From assembly GCA_947477565.1 (NCBI GenBank), contig CANJUR010000042.1:1-40768 (forward strand): a DNA stretch of 40,768 nt, written 5' to 3'. This DNA is from Deltaproteobacteria bacterium (GTDB lineage Bacteria; Myxococcota_A; Polyangia; Polyangiales; Ga0077539). Of the stretch, positions 26,556-35,719 are shown one piece after another. The notes beneath the pieces are model-generated. The model saw only the letters and a program-made list of their open reading frames with translations, ran no database searches and was not told the DNA's origin. Each line of letters begins with the position of its first letter. Within the stretch, counting starts at the first letter, position 1. The position numbers and the translations under genes are program-made.

Positions 26556-26738
26556 CTGTTTGTTCGGTGAAGAATCGCCGAATTGCTTTCAATACAGCTC
26601 TTCGCTCGTTGGCACGGACGCTGCACATGTGCGATTCGGCGGCGGCGCCGGCGTCCTCCCCCCCCAACGCCTATGGTGCCGTCGCTTTATTAATTCTGCC
26701 CTGGGATGCGGACGTCCCCGGGGTGATTGAGACCCGAT

Positions 26739-26779
26739 GGGTCGGTGAGCGTTGATCGCCCACCGGCCCTTTTTGTTTT
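26739..26779 (+). terminator. Intrinsic terminator on the plus strand
   Basis: A 13-base stem (26739-26751 with 26757-26769, one mismatch and one G-T pair) with a 5-base loop is followed by TTTTTGTTTT. Bases 26731-26743 can form an alternative hairpin (GACCC/GGGTC) that would compete with the first half of the stem, as in attenuators. The convergent gene ends at 26784, so the terminator serves a plus-strand transcript starting somewhere in 26460-26730, where there is no convincing gene. Confidence 0.7.
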
Positions 26780-26783
26780 GTGC

Positions 26784-29042
26784 TTACGGGGCGCTGACCC
26801 CGAGGCGATCTTCGATAAACGCGAACATCCGGGTGAGCCGACGGAGTTCATCGGAGCGCTGAGTTCCGGCCCCGTGGCCGACATCGTGTTGCATGTAGAA
26901 ATACACCGGGGCGTCACCGGCCTGGGAATCCTGGAGGCGCGCCGCAAACTTGGTGGAGTGACCCCAGTGGACGCGCGTGTCGTGGTCGGCGGTTTCGATC
27001 CACGCGGCGGGGTAGCGGAGACCGTCGCGCACGCGATGGTAGGGCGAGTACGCGTGCAGCCACCGGAACGCATCGGGCCGGGTCGGATCGCCGTACTCGC
27101 TGGTCCAGATTTCCGCCGGGGGGAAGCGCGCGAAGCGGACCATGTCGTACAGCCCGACGCTCGCGAAGGTCGCCGCGAAGGCGTCTGGAGCGCGGGTGAG
27201 CATCGCGCCCATGAGCAATCCCCCGTTGGATCCGCCGTTGATGGCGATGCGAGCGGGGTTGCTCCAACGGCTACTGGAGAGCCACCCGAGCACGGCCTCG
27301 AAGTCCTCGAAGACGTGCTCTTTGTTGCCCATGGCGCCGGCGCGATGCCAGTCCTCGCCAAACTCCGCGCCGCCGCGAAGGTTGGCCACGACGTAGATGC
27401 CGCCGCGCTCGAGCCAGTAGATCGGGTCGCGGCGGAAGGTCGGAAGCAGCGACACGTTGAACCCGCCGTAGCCGTAGAGCAGCACCGGGTTGCGGCCGTC
27501 TTGCGTGGCCGCGCGAGGGCGGAGAATAAAGGCGTTGATGGGGGTTCCGTCGCGAGAGGGAATCGACGCGCGCTCCATGACGAAGCGGGAAAAATCGATG
27601 TCCGTGGTGGCGTGATCGATCACGCGGGCTGCGGGAATGGCAGCACGGGCATCGAACGCAAGCACCGCGGAGGGCTCGAAGAAGGACTGGAAACCAAGCG
27701 CCACGATGGGGCTGTCGCCGTTGGAGACGACCGACGGCGCGCTGCCCTCCGCCGGGAGCGGAACCTCCCGCGCATCGGTGCCGTCGAGGGCGTACGAGCG
27801 CACGTGAGAGGCAATGTTTTGCAGGTAACTCACGACGACGCGATCGGCCGCGAGGGTGAAGTCCTCGATGGGGTTCTCGCCCTGCGCGACGACGGTGCGC
27901 CACTGCGCGGCGGCGAAGGGCGACGGGAGGCCGTTGACGACGGTCGGGAGGCGAGCCGACGCGACCGGCGCGCTCACCAACCGGAAGCGCGGCGCCTGGT
28001 GGTTGCTCAGCACGAACATCGTCCCGCGGTGCACCGTCGCCTGCGAGATGCTCTCGACCCCGGCAACCACCGCCGCCACAGCGGGGAGCGCGCCACGCAC
28101 CACGGGCGCACGACGGTCGATGAGCAGCACGTCCGAGCGGCTCCAACCCTTGAAGAGGTTGATCACCAGCCAGCGGCCGTCGTCGGAGACATCCGGGGAG
28201 GGCGCGTCCGTGCGCTCGGTGACATCGAAGACACGGGCGTCCGTCGCGCCGTCTGGAGATGTGCCGAGGCGGTGGAAAAACAACGCGCGCCAGTAGGTGT
28301 CCTCCGCTGCGGACTCGTAGTGGGCTTCGGTCTCGCGCGGATACCGAGTGAAGTAAAAGCCAGACTCGTCGGGCAGCCACGAGAGGCGGCACCACTTGGT
28401 GTGCGCGATGGCCTCCGGGAGCATCCGCCCGGTGGCGACCTCCATCACCCGGAGGGTGCTGCGCTCATCGCCGTTTTGCGAGACCCCCAGCGCAAGGTAG
28501 CGGCCGCGCGCCGACGGGACCATCCAGTCAATGGCGCTGCGCGCGCCGAGCGTGTGCGGATCGAAAAGTTGCCGCGGCGCAGACCACGCGCCCGCCGCGC
28601 CGCGCTCGCTCATCATCACCACGGCTTGCTCGCGATCGCCGTCGCGCTTCGTGTAGAAGACGCGCCCGCCGCCGATGGTGACGCCGCGCAGGTTGCCGAT
28701 GGCGAGCAGTTCGCCGAGCCGATGCGCGGTGTCGGGCCGCGGGTGCGCCGTGAGCCACGCCTCGCTGCGGGTGTCCTGCGCCTGCACCCAGGCCGCGGTC
28801 ACCGGCGACTCGCTCTCCAGCGCACGGTACGGATCAGCGACCTCCACGCCGTGGAGGGTCTCGGTGACTGCGCCCACACGGGCGGGCGCGTTGATGGCGT
28901 CCGTGTCCCGCGCGACCATGGACGAATTTACAAGACCAGGTAAAACGGCACTGGGGCGCGGTGGCGCGGGCGCGGCGACGGGGTGCGCGCACGCGAGGGC
29001 CGCGAGGGAGAGCAGGCCAACGACGGTGGGGGTGAATCGCAT
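26784..29042 (-). CDS. Prolyl oligopeptidase (family S9A), lipoprotein
   Basis: 752 residues from the ATG at 29042; an ATG 18 bases upstream is less likely. A signal peptide with lipobox LAALAC (Cys16-19 region) predicts membrane anchoring in the envelope. The N-terminal part (about 60-450) is the seven-blade beta-propeller. The C-terminal alpha/beta-hydrolase domain has the triad Ser605 (GGSNGG), Asp688 (DHDTRV) and His723 (GHGAG). The block GYGGFNVSLLPTF and LRGGAEFGEDWHRAG is diagnostic of S9A. It cleaves short proline-containing peptides after Pro. It is divergent from the PhoD-like gene across a 97-bp gap. Confidence 0.95.
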   Translation of the reverse strand: MRFTPTVVGLLSLAALACAHPVAAPAPPRPSAVLPGLVNSSMVARDTDAINAPARVGAVTETLHGVEVADPYRALESESPVTAAWVQAQDTRSEAWLTAHPRPDTAHRLGELLAIGNLRGVTIGGGRVFYTKRDGDREQAVVMMSERGAAGAWSAPRQLFDPHTLGARSAIDWMVPSARGRYLALGVSQNGDERSTLRVMEVATGRMLPEAIAHTKWCRLSWLPDESGFYFTRYPRETEAHYESAAEDTYWRALFFHRLGTSPDGATDARVFDVTERTDAPSPDVSDDGRWLVINLFKGWSRSDVLLIDRRAPVVRGALPAVAAVVAGVESISQATVHRGTMFVLSNHQAPRFRLVSAPVASARLPTVVNGLPSPFAAAQWRTVVAQGENPIEDFTLAADRVVVSYLQNIASHVRSYALDGTDAREVPLPAEGSAPSVVSNGDSPIVALGFQSFFEPSAVLAFDARAAIPAARVIDHATTDIDFSRFVMERASIPSRDGTPINAFILRPRAATQDGRNPVLLYGYGGFNVSLLPTFRRDPIYWLERGGIYVVANLRGGAEFGEDWHRAGAMGNKEHVFEDFEAVLGWLSSSRWSNPARIAINGGSNGGLLMGAMLTRAPDAFAATFASVGLYDMVRFARFPPAEIWTSEYGDPTRPDAFRWLHAYSPYHRVRDGLRYPAAWIETADHDTRVHWGHSTKFAARLQDSQAGDAPVYFYMQHDVGHGAGTQRSDELRRLTRMFAFIEDRLGVSAP

Positions 29043-29139
29043 GGCCGCGGAGGATGCCACGGGCGGGCGGTCGGACTGATCTTACACCGTGAGGTGAGTC
29101 GCCACCGCGGCCGTGGACTGCGGTATCTTCGAGGGAACT

Positions 29140-30738
29140 ATGCTGACCCGACGAGATCTTCTGGCTGGTGTGAGCGCCTCCGTGGCGTTCGGTGCCGTGA
29201 GCGCAGGGTGCGGTGACCCGGCGGCCACCCCGGTGACCGACGCAGGAACCGCCCCGCTGGACGGTGGCCCCCCCATCGACATGGTGGACTTTCTCCATGG
29301 CGTCGCGAGCGGCGACCCGCTGGTCGACCGGGTGATCTTGTGGACGCGCGTGACGCCGCGAGCGGGCGTCGCGGGCACGGCGACGGTGCGCTGGGAGACC
29401 TCGAGCACCCCGGATTTCGCCACCATCACGGACAGCGGAACCTTCGTCACCACGGCGGCGCGCGACTACACCGTGAAGGTCGACGTCACCAACCTCACCG
29501 CCGGAACAACCTTCTATTACCGCTTCTCCGTCGGTGCGACGCGCTCCCCCGTCGGGCGCACCCGCACCGCACCGACCGGCTCCGTAGACCGACTGCGCTT
29601 CGCAGTGGTCTCGTGCTCCAGCTACGCCCACGGGTACTTTCACGCCTACCGCGACATCGCCGAGCGCGCCGACCTCGACGCGGTGCTGCACCTCGGCGAC
29701 TACATCTACGAGTTTCCCAACTACCTGTACGGCAACGTGCGGACGTACGATCCGCCCACCCCGACGGTCACCCTCGCGGATTACCGACGTCGGTATGCGC
29801 ACTACCGGCGCGACGCCGACCTGCGCGCGGTGCACCAGCAGCACCCGTTCATCGCGATCTGGGACGACCACGAGTTTGCCAACAACGCGTGGCGCGATGG
29901 CGCGGACAACCACTTCCCGGAGACCGAAGGCCCGTGGCCCGTCCGCAAGGCCGCCGCCATGCAGGCCTACTTCGAGTGGATGCCCATCCGCGAGCAGAGC
30001 GCCGGGCGCATCTGGCGACGCTTCGCCTTCGGCAACCTCGTGGATCTCTCCATGCTCGACACCCGCATCTGGGGGCGCTCGCCGCAGGAGATCGAGCCCT
30101 CCAATGATCCGACCCGGCTGATTCTCGGGGCCGATCAGGAGCAGTGGCTCCTGGGCAACCTGGCGAGCGCAACGGCGCGCTGGAAGGTGATCGGCCAGCA
30201 GGTGATGATCGGGTCCATTCGCCCGCAGATAAATCCCGATGCGTGGGAGGGCTACCCCGTGGCGCGCACGCGCTTTCTGCAGGCGCTCGCGACCATGCGA
30301 ACGACCAACGTGGCGATGCTCACCGGTGACGTCCACTCGTCCTGGGCGCTGGACATCGCGGTCGATCCCTTCACCGCCGCGGCGTACAACCCGACCACCG
30401 GCGCGGGGGCGCTCGGCGTCGAGTTTGTCACCCCCGCCGTCACGTCGCCCGGCGACGACCCGAACGGGCTCATCCCGCCGCTGCTCGCGCAAAACCCCCA
30501 CCTCCGATACGGCGAGCCGGGGCTGCGCGGGTTCGTCATCCTCGACTGCACCCCGGAGCGCCTCCAGGCCGCCTGGTATCACCTCGCCGCCGGGAGCATC
30601 GAGCAGCGCGAGCGCCAACGCACCGCGTTCGGCAGCGCGTGGAGCACCCTCAACGGATCCAACCGCCTGAGCCCGGGTGGCGAACCCGCGATGCCGCGCG
30701 ACAACCCCCCGGCCCTCGCCCCGTGGGAGCCGACCTGA
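29140..30738 (+). CDS. PhoD-family alkaline phosphatase/phosphodiesterase (Tat-exported)
   Basis: 532 residues from the ATG at 29140 with a GAGGG ribosome site. The N-terminus LTRRDLLAGVSASVAFGAV is a twin-arginine signal and is followed by AGC, possibly also a lipobox. An N-terminal Ig-like PhoD_N domain begins at FLHGVASGDPLVDRVILWTR. The metal-binding core has VVSCSSY, HLGDYIYEF, WDDHEFANN and LTGDVHSSWALDI, which hold the Asp, Asn and His ligands for iron and calcium. PhoD enzymes release phosphate from mono- and diesters outside the cytoplasm. The downstream Gly-rich lipoprotein gene starts 5 bp after its stop, so the two form an operon. No Pho box was identified. Confidence 0.93.
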   Translation: MLTRRDLLAGVSASVAFGAVSAGCGDPAATPVTDAGTAPLDGGPPIDMVDFLHGVASGDPLVDRVILWTRVTPRAGVAGTATVRWETSSTPDFATITDSGTFVTTAARDYTVKVDVTNLTAGTTFYYRFSVGATRSPVGRTRTAPTGSVDRLRFAVVSCSSYAHGYFHAYRDIAERADLDAVLHLGDYIYEFPNYLYGNVRTYDPPTPTVTLADYRRRYAHYRRDADLRAVHQQHPFIAIWDDHEFANNAWRDGADNHFPETEGPWPVRKAAAMQAYFEWMPIREQSAGRIWRRFAFGNLVDLSMLDTRIWGRSPQEIEPSNDPTRLILGADQEQWLLGNLASATARWKVIGQQVMIGSIRPQINPDAWEGYPVARTRFLQALATMRTTNVAMLTGDVHSSWALDIAVDPFTAAAYNPTTGAGALGVEFVTPAVTSPGDDPNGLIPPLLAQNPHLRYGEPGLRGFVILDCTPERLQAAWYHLAAGSIEQRERQRTAFGSAWSTLNGSNRLSPGGEPAMPRDNPPALAPWEPT

Positions 30739-30743
30739 AGCCC

Positions 30744-32888
30744 ATGCGCGGACGCTCCAACCTGCGACGCTGGCTCGGCGTCAGTGCGCTCGCGACCGCG
30801 TGCGCCATGGGCAGGGATGTCATCGACCCGAGGGATCTCGACGGCAGTACGGTCTCCCCCAAAGACGACGCGGCGGTCGATCCTGACCCACGGGGTCGCG
30901 TCTGTCGCACGCTCGATGACTGCACCGGGCCGAACCTCTGCTCCGACGCGCAAGCCTGCGAGGGCCACCGCTGCGTGGTCGTCGGCGGCAAGGCCGGCTG
31001 CGACGATGGCGTGGCCTGCACCGACGACACCTGCGACGCCACCGGGGGCCGCTGCGCGCACGCCGCCATCGATGCGCGCTGCCCATCGGGAACCTTCTGC
31101 GCCGTGGGAAGAGGCTGCGTGGATGTGGTTTCGTGCGAGCGCGACGCGGACTGCGCGGGCCTCGGCGGCGACGTGTGCGCCGGCGTCTGGACCTGCGACG
31201 TCGCAGGGCACCGGTGCGCGCAAGGCGTCGCGTTTGACTGCTCAGACACGGTGCCCTGCAACGTGGACGTCTGCACTCCCGAAGGCGCCTCGCCGACCTG
31301 CTCGCACCGCGACGCGGACGTCCGCAGCGACCCGATGAACTGCGGCGCCTGCGGCCGCGCATGCGTGACCGCTGCGCACCAGACAGCGACCTGCGCAGCG
31401 GGGGCGTGTACGTACGTTTGCGAGCCTGGACACCTCGATAGCGACCGCTCGCCGATCAACGGCTGCGAGTGCGATCCGAGTGCGACGGACCTTCCCGACG
31501 TGCTCTTCGCGGATACCAACTGCGACGGCCTCGATGGCGACCCGACGCGCGGGGTCTTCGTGTCGCCGCGCGGGGACGACACGCACGACGGCTCCATGGC
31601 GAGCCCGTTGCGCACGATCGCCGCTGCGGTCACCGCGGCCGGACGAGCGACGCCCCGACGCGTGGTGTACGCCGCGGTCGGGCGCTACGCCGGTCCCCTC
31701 GAATTGCGCGAAGCCGTGAGTATCTACGGCGGCTACGACGACGCGCGGGCGTGGGCGCGAACCCGCGACACCGCCACGGTGATCGAGCCTGGCGCAGTGG
31801 GAGTGATGATCCGCGGGGTGGCGGCTGACATGGAGTTGCAACTGGTGACCGTGCAGTCCGCGGCGGCGATGGCCCCGGGGGCGAGTTCGTATGGGGTGCG
31901 GGTCATCCGGTCGAGCGGGCGGGTGCTGCTCAATGGGTGCGCGATCACCGCGGGCAACGGCGGCAACGGCGCGGCGGGCACCGCGGGTGCGGCGGGCGAG
32001 CCGGGCGGCGCGGGCGGCGGCGGCGGGGTTCCGGCGGCGGGCGCTTCGGGCCTGTCGATGTGCGCCGGCGCGGGCGGCGCGGGCGGCGCGGGCGTAAGCG
32101 GCACCAACGATGGAAACAACGGCGCCAACGGCGCGGGCAACCAGGCGGCCTACGGCGCGGGCGGCACGCGCGGGACGCAGGGTGGCGGTTGTTGCAGCCT
32201 GTCCGCCAACGGACAACCCGGTCGGCCGGGCAGCGCGGGCGGCCCGGGCGGCGGGGGCAACAACGGCGTCGCTGCAGTACCGCTCGGCACCATCGGGGCC
32301 GACGACGGCAACTACGTCGGGACCGCGGGCGGCCCAGGGACCCACGGCGGCGGTGGCGGTGGCGGTGGCGGCGGCGGATCCGGCGGCGGCGATCGAAACG
32401 GATGCCCGTTCTCGTGCAGTTCAGGGACGAGCGGCGGAGGCGGAGGAGGAGGCGGAGGCGGGTGCGGCGGTCGCGGGGGCGTCGGCGGGACGCCGGGCGG
32501 CGCCAGCATCGCGGTGCTGAGCGTCGGTTCGCGTGTGGCCATCGATCGCTGTCAACTCACCACGGGGCGCGGTGGCGCGGGTGGATCCGGGGCGGCCGGC
32601 GGGACCGGGGCACCCGGCGGAATCGGCGGAACGGGCGGCGGACACAGCCGCACGGCAGGCGACGGCGCGGCCGGAGCGCCCGGTGGCGAAGGCGGCGCCG
32701 GGGGCGGCGGCGGCGGGTCGGGCGGTCCGTCGGTGTGCGTGTACTCGACGGGAGCCGCGGTGACGGTGACGGGGATGACCTGCATGCGTGGGGGCGGCGG
32801 CCCTGGGAGCCTCGGCGGCGCCGGTCCGGCGGGCAACGCGAGCAACGGCCCGTCAGGCTTCGCGGAGGACGTCCACACCGCTCCCTGA
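30744..32888 (+). CDS. Cys-rich and glycine-rich DUF1565-like lipoprotein
   Basis: 714 residues from the ATG at 30744. Lipobox ALATAC puts the anchor at Cys20. Residues about 55-240 form Cys-rich modules (CDDGVACTDDTCDA, MNCGACGRAC). Residues about 270-380 resemble the start of a DUF1565/right-handed beta-helix domain (GVFVSPRGDDTHDGS, SPLRTIAAAV). From about 400 onward long runs of Gly with Ala, Asn and Pro (GGNGAAGTAG, GGGGGGGGGG) resemble PE-PGRS-type or polyglycine-II surface proteins. The local G+C is extreme and repeats are numerous. It is probably a surface fibre or matrix protein, co-transcribed with the PhoD gene. Confidence 0.8.
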   Translation: MRGRSNLRRWLGVSALATACAMGRDVIDPRDLDGSTVSPKDDAAVDPDPRGRVCRTLDDCTGPNLCSDAQACEGHRCVVVGGKAGCDDGVACTDDTCDATGGRCAHAAIDARCPSGTFCAVGRGCVDVVSCERDADCAGLGGDVCAGVWTCDVAGHRCAQGVAFDCSDTVPCNVDVCTPEGASPTCSHRDADVRSDPMNCGACGRACVTAAHQTATCAAGACTYVCEPGHLDSDRSPINGCECDPSATDLPDVLFADTNCDGLDGDPTRGVFVSPRGDDTHDGSMASPLRTIAAAVTAAGRATPRRVVYAAVGRYAGPLELREAVSIYGGYDDARAWARTRDTATVIEPGAVGVMIRGVAADMELQLVTVQSAAAMAPGASSYGVRVIRSSGRVLLNGCAITAGNGGNGAAGTAGAAGEPGGAGGGGGVPAAGASGLSMCAGAGGAGGAGVSGTNDGNNGANGAGNQAAYGAGGTRGTQGGGCCSLSANGQPGRPGSAGGPGGGGNNGVAAVPLGTIGADDGNYVGTAGGPGTHGGGGGGGGGGGSGGGDRNGCPFSCSSGTSGGGGGGGGGGCGGRGGVGGTPGGASIAVLSVGSRVAIDRCQLTTGRGGAGGSGAAGGTGAPGGIGGTGGGHSRTAGDGAAGAPGGEGGAGGGGGGSGGPSVCVYSTGAAVTVTGMTCMRGGGGPGSLGGAGPAGNASNGPSGFAEDVHTAP

Positions 32889-32999
32889 GGGGCGATTATT
32901 GGGTGCGGTAGTCGCCCACGTGGCTCGCGCCCTCCGGCATCACCACGCGCCTGAAGCGGGGCATCGGCCGCCTACCCACGGACCATCACGCAGCCTTCG

Positions 33000-33130
33000 G
33001 GGGATCAGCGATGCAACACCCCGGTCCCTTCCGGCACGCGTCCGGTCCAGTGAACGAAAGACCCTCGATTTTCCCAGTGGCTGCTGGGTCGTCGAGAGAT
33101 CCTGGCGTGGCCGCTGGAAAGCCCGATCGC
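33000..33130. repeat. Structured intergenic repeat, copy 1
   Basis: Begins GGATCAGCGATGCAACACCC and continues through CCCTTCCGGCACGCGTCCGG to CGTCGAGAG. Lies just beyond the stop of Uma2 copy 2. Hairpins: CCGG/CCGG around AAGGGA, and CGGTC/GAACG. Confidence 0.8.
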
Positions 33131-33735
33131 TACACCGACCACAACCCGGCGAGGTCGAGCGGCACCGCGTCGAAGGGCTCCGCGCGCACCACCTCGCCAC
33201 CCTCGAACGTCGCCACCAGCCCCCAGCCGATATCCAGTCGACGGAGCACCTCGACGGTCTGCATCACCGGCGAAACGAGCCACACGTGACCCACTTCCTC
33301 GCGGTGGTAGATCGCCAGCTTGCGCCCGCGATCGAGCTTCTCCGTTGACGGGGAGAGCACCTCGCAACACCAGTCGGGTGCGAGGGCGATGCCGTTGCTC
33401 ACAGGATCGAGGAAGTCCGCCGGCGCCCGCTCGCGCCGCCACCCGGCGAGGTCGGGCACGAGCACGTCAGGGCGCGCGCCGAGGTGAATCTCCGGCTCCA
33501 CCAGGAGGATCCATCCGCCGGGACCATCGCGCCCGCGGTCGAAGGGCCCGCGCAGCTCGCCGTGAAGCTCGCCGGCGGAGCGCGCGTGTCGCGGACGCGG
33601 ACGCGGTAGCAACGACATTTCCCCGTCGATGATCTCCGCGACGAGGTGCGCGGGTGCGTTGCGGTAGCCCTCGACGACGTCGGGCGCGAGGCCGGGAAAC
33701 TCCGGGTCGATGGTGCGTGCGGCGTTGCCTGACAT
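33130..33735 (-). CDS. Uma2 family (DUF820) putative endonuclease, copy 2
   Basis: 201 residues from the ATG at 33735 (MSGNAARTIDPEFPGLAPD). Same family features as the gene at 7792: HLVAEIIDGEM, VEPEIHLGARPDVLVPDLAGW, DWCCEVLSPSTEKLDRGRKL and EVGHVWLV. The presumed catalytic Asp and Glu are kept. It has a 2-residue insertion relative to copy 3 at FLDPVSNGIALAPD. The last 80 codons are almost identical to copy 3 at the DNA level while the first half is more divergent, suggesting tandem duplication followed by gene conversion. It is bracketed by structured repeats 1 and 2. Confidence 0.85.
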   Translation of the reverse strand: MSGNAARTIDPEFPGLAPDVVEGYRNAPAHLVAEIIDGEMSLLPRPRPRHARSAGELHGELRGPFDRGRDGPGGWILLVEPEIHLGARPDVLVPDLAGWRRERAPADFLDPVSNGIALAPDWCCEVLSPSTEKLDRGRKLAIYHREEVGHVWLVSPVMQTVEVLRRLDIGWGLVATFEGGEVVRAEPFDAVPLDLAGLWSV

Positions 33736-33785
33736 CCCGCGAGCGTAGCCCACCACGTGAGGGCATAGGGCACTTTGGGGGTGCA

Positions 33786-33920
33786 GGGGATCAGTGCGAT
33801 GCAACACCCCAGTCCCTTCTGGCAAGCATCCGCTCCAGTGAGCGAAAGACCCATTGCCCGATTTTCGCAGTGGCTGGTGGGTCGTCGAGAGATCCTGGCG
33901 TGGCCGCTGGAAAGCCCGAT
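33786..33920. repeat. Structured intergenic repeat, copy 2
   Basis: Lies between the two Uma2 paralogues. Hairpin A pairs 33809-33812 with 33819-33822 (CCAG/CTGG); hairpin B pairs 33831-33835 with 33840-33844 (CGCTC/GAGCG). Confidence 0.85.
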
Positions 33921-33922
33921 CG

Positions 33923-34522
33923 CTACACCGACCACAACCCGGCGAGGTCGAGCGGCACCGCATCGAAGGGCTCCGCGCGCACCACCTCGCCGCCTTCGAA
34001 CGTCGCCACCAGCCCCCAGCCGATGTCCAGTCGGCGGAGCACCTCCACCGTCTGCATCGCCGTCGAAACGAGCCACACGTGACCCACTTCCTCGCGGTGG
34101 TAGATCGCCAGCTTGCGCCCGCGATCGAGCTTCTCCGTTGACGGGGAGAGCACCTCGCAACACCAGTCGGGCGCGAGGGTCGCCGCCGCGTCGTCGATGA
34201 ACCCGGCGGGCAATCGCTCGCGACGCCACCCGGCGAGGTCGGGCACGAGCACGTCAGGGCGCGCGCCGAGGTGTAGCTCCGGCTCCACCAGGATGATCCA
34301 CCCGCCCGGGCCGCCGCGGCCGCGGCCGAAGGGGTTGTGCAACTCGCCGTGCAGCTCGCCGGCGGCGTACGCATGTCCCAACCGCGGTCGCGGGAGCAAC
34401 GACAGCTCCCCGTCGATGATCTCCGCGACGAGGTGCTCGGGTGCGTTGCGGTAGCCCTCGACGACGTCGGGCGCGAGGCCGGGAAACTCCGGGTCGATGG
34501 TGCGTGCGGCATTGCCTGACAT
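33923..34522 (-). CDS. Uma2 family (DUF820) putative endonuclease, copy 3
   Basis: 199 residues from the ATG at 34522. It carries HLVAEIIDGELSLLPRPRLG, VEPELHLGARPDVLVPDLAGW, FIDDAAATLAPDWCCEVLSP and REEVGHVWLVSTAMQTVEVL, so the nuclease-like core is intact. It shares the start MSGNAARTIDPEFPGLAPD with copy 2 and the region FIDDAAA with copy 1. The three genes in this window therefore form a local family. It is flanked by structured repeats 2 and 3. Activity and target are unknown; Uma2 genes are often found in repeat-rich accessory DNA. Confidence 0.85.
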   Translation of the reverse strand: MSGNAARTIDPEFPGLAPDVVEGYRNAPEHLVAEIIDGELSLLPRPRLGHAYAAGELHGELHNPFGRGRGGPGGWIILVEPELHLGARPDVLVPDLAGWRRERLPAGFIDDAAATLAPDWCCEVLSPSTEKLDRGRKLAIYHREEVGHVWLVSTAMQTVEVLRRLDIGWGLVATFEGGEVVRAEPFDAVPLDLAGLWSV

Positions 34523-34572
34523 CCCGCGAACGTAGCCCACCCAGCGAGGGCATAGGGCACTTTGGCGGGTGC

Positions 34573-34700
34573 AGGGGATCAGTGCGATGCAACACCCCAG
34601 TCCCTTCTGGCACGCGTCCGGTCCATTGACCGAAAGTCCCATTGCCCGATTTTCGCAGTGGCGGGTGGGTCGTCGAGAGTTGCTGGCGAGCCTCGCTGGC
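34573..34700. repeat. Structured intergenic repeat, copy 3
   Basis: Upstream of Uma2 copy 3. Hairpin A is CCAG/CTGG around TCCCTT (plus strand); hairpin B is CGGTC/GACCG (34619-34623 with 34628-34632), a paired change relative to copy 2. A 13-bp tandem duplication GTCTTGTGGCTAC follows at 34714-34739. Confidence 0.85.
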
Positions 34701-34739
34701 TAGTTTTACCGATGTCTTGTGGCTACGTCTTGTGGCTAC

Positions 34740-35313
34740 ACAGGGGAAGCGGCGGCGTATCGCCCGCAACCCCGTGCTCCTCCCCCGATACCCGCGTGTA
34801 TCCCCGACACCCGCCGACAACCGCCGCGCTATCCCCATCGTGTCCCGTCCGATCCCCGCCCCTTCTGCCCCGCCTGCCTACCATCCGCCGCGCTCCCGCG
34901 GACGCCCCCCGCTGATACCCGCGTGTATCCCCGGCGCCTCTCACCCCACTCCGCCGATACCCGCGCGTATCCCCGGCGCCTGAGCAGGGATGTTCGAGGA
35001 TGCGCACGACGCCCGCCCGCGCCGCGATCATCGTCCTGCGTTCGCCGCATCGGGGGAGTAGGCGCTCCAACGCGACTCCAACGCGGGTCACAGGCCCGCT
35101 CCAGGCGACCGAATACCCGGTGTACGAAGTTCGCGACCGGGGGTGTGTCGCCGAGTGTTCCAGCGAAGCGCGCTGGAGAGTTCGCTGGGGGTCGCGCAGG
35201 ACGACGACGCCGCAGTGCTGTGGCACGGCCTTCGCGGAGAACACGCCGATCGCCGTGTCCGGGCAGCGGGGGGCGAGGAAGCCGCTGGTCGAGGTGCTCG
35301 CGATCGATGTGGT
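34740..35313. other. Gene-poor stretch with a repeated dyad
   Basis: No convincing gene on either strand. GATACCCGCGTGTATC, an imperfect palindrome usually followed by CCCGGCGCC, occurs at 34787, 34914 and 34956 (last copy GCGCG for GCGTG). A plus-strand open frame at 35000-35317 has no family match, an odd composition and no ribosome site. Confidence 0.5.
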
Positions 35314-35719
35314 TTAACGAGCGAGGGGGGTCGGCTGCCTCGGTGCTGCGCTGGCTTGCCCGCCGAGCGCGCGGGGCACCCGCAGACCCTGAAGTGCCTG
35401 CTCAGCGGGGTCCGTCCCGGTCCCGATCGCGCGCCGCCGCGGCCGTCGCGCGGGGCCTCGGATCACCGACACCACGAAGACCTTCGAGCCGTCGTATCGA
35501 TAGAGAACGCGGCACCGGGGGTTCGACGATCTGGCGGTACCGCGACCGTCGAAGCTCCGCCGGATGCGATCCGCTCTCCGGGTGCTGCTCGAGCTGCCCG
35601 ACGTGCTCGTAAACCCGCCGCCCCATCGCTGCCGCGGCGGACGGATTCTCGACGGCGATGTACTCGGCGATCGCCTCGAGGTCAGCGATCGCCGGCGCGG
35701 CCCAGACTACGTCAGCCAT
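35314..35719 (-). pseudogene. ParE/RelE-type toxin, frameshifted
   Basis: The frame from the ATG at 35719 encodes a typical ParE start (VVWAAPAIADLEAIAEYIA, then GRRVYEHVGQLEQHPESGS and YRQIVEP). After the run of five G at 35517-35521 (C on the coding strand), the family continues only in the +1 frame: CRVLYRYDGSKVFVVSVIRG. Removing one base restores IVEPRCRVLYRYDG, the expected ParE beta-strand core. The unshifted frame instead ends at 35402 with a non-family Arg-rich tail. ParE toxins poison DNA gyrase; this copy should be inactive unless the indel is a sequencing error or slippage occurs at the homopolymer. Its start overlaps the antitoxin gene by 13 bp. Confidence 0.8.

Noticed and set aside
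35000..35317. 105-codon plus-strand frame
   Set aside because: Odd composition, no ribosome site or family match, and its end overlaps the decayed toxin tail region.
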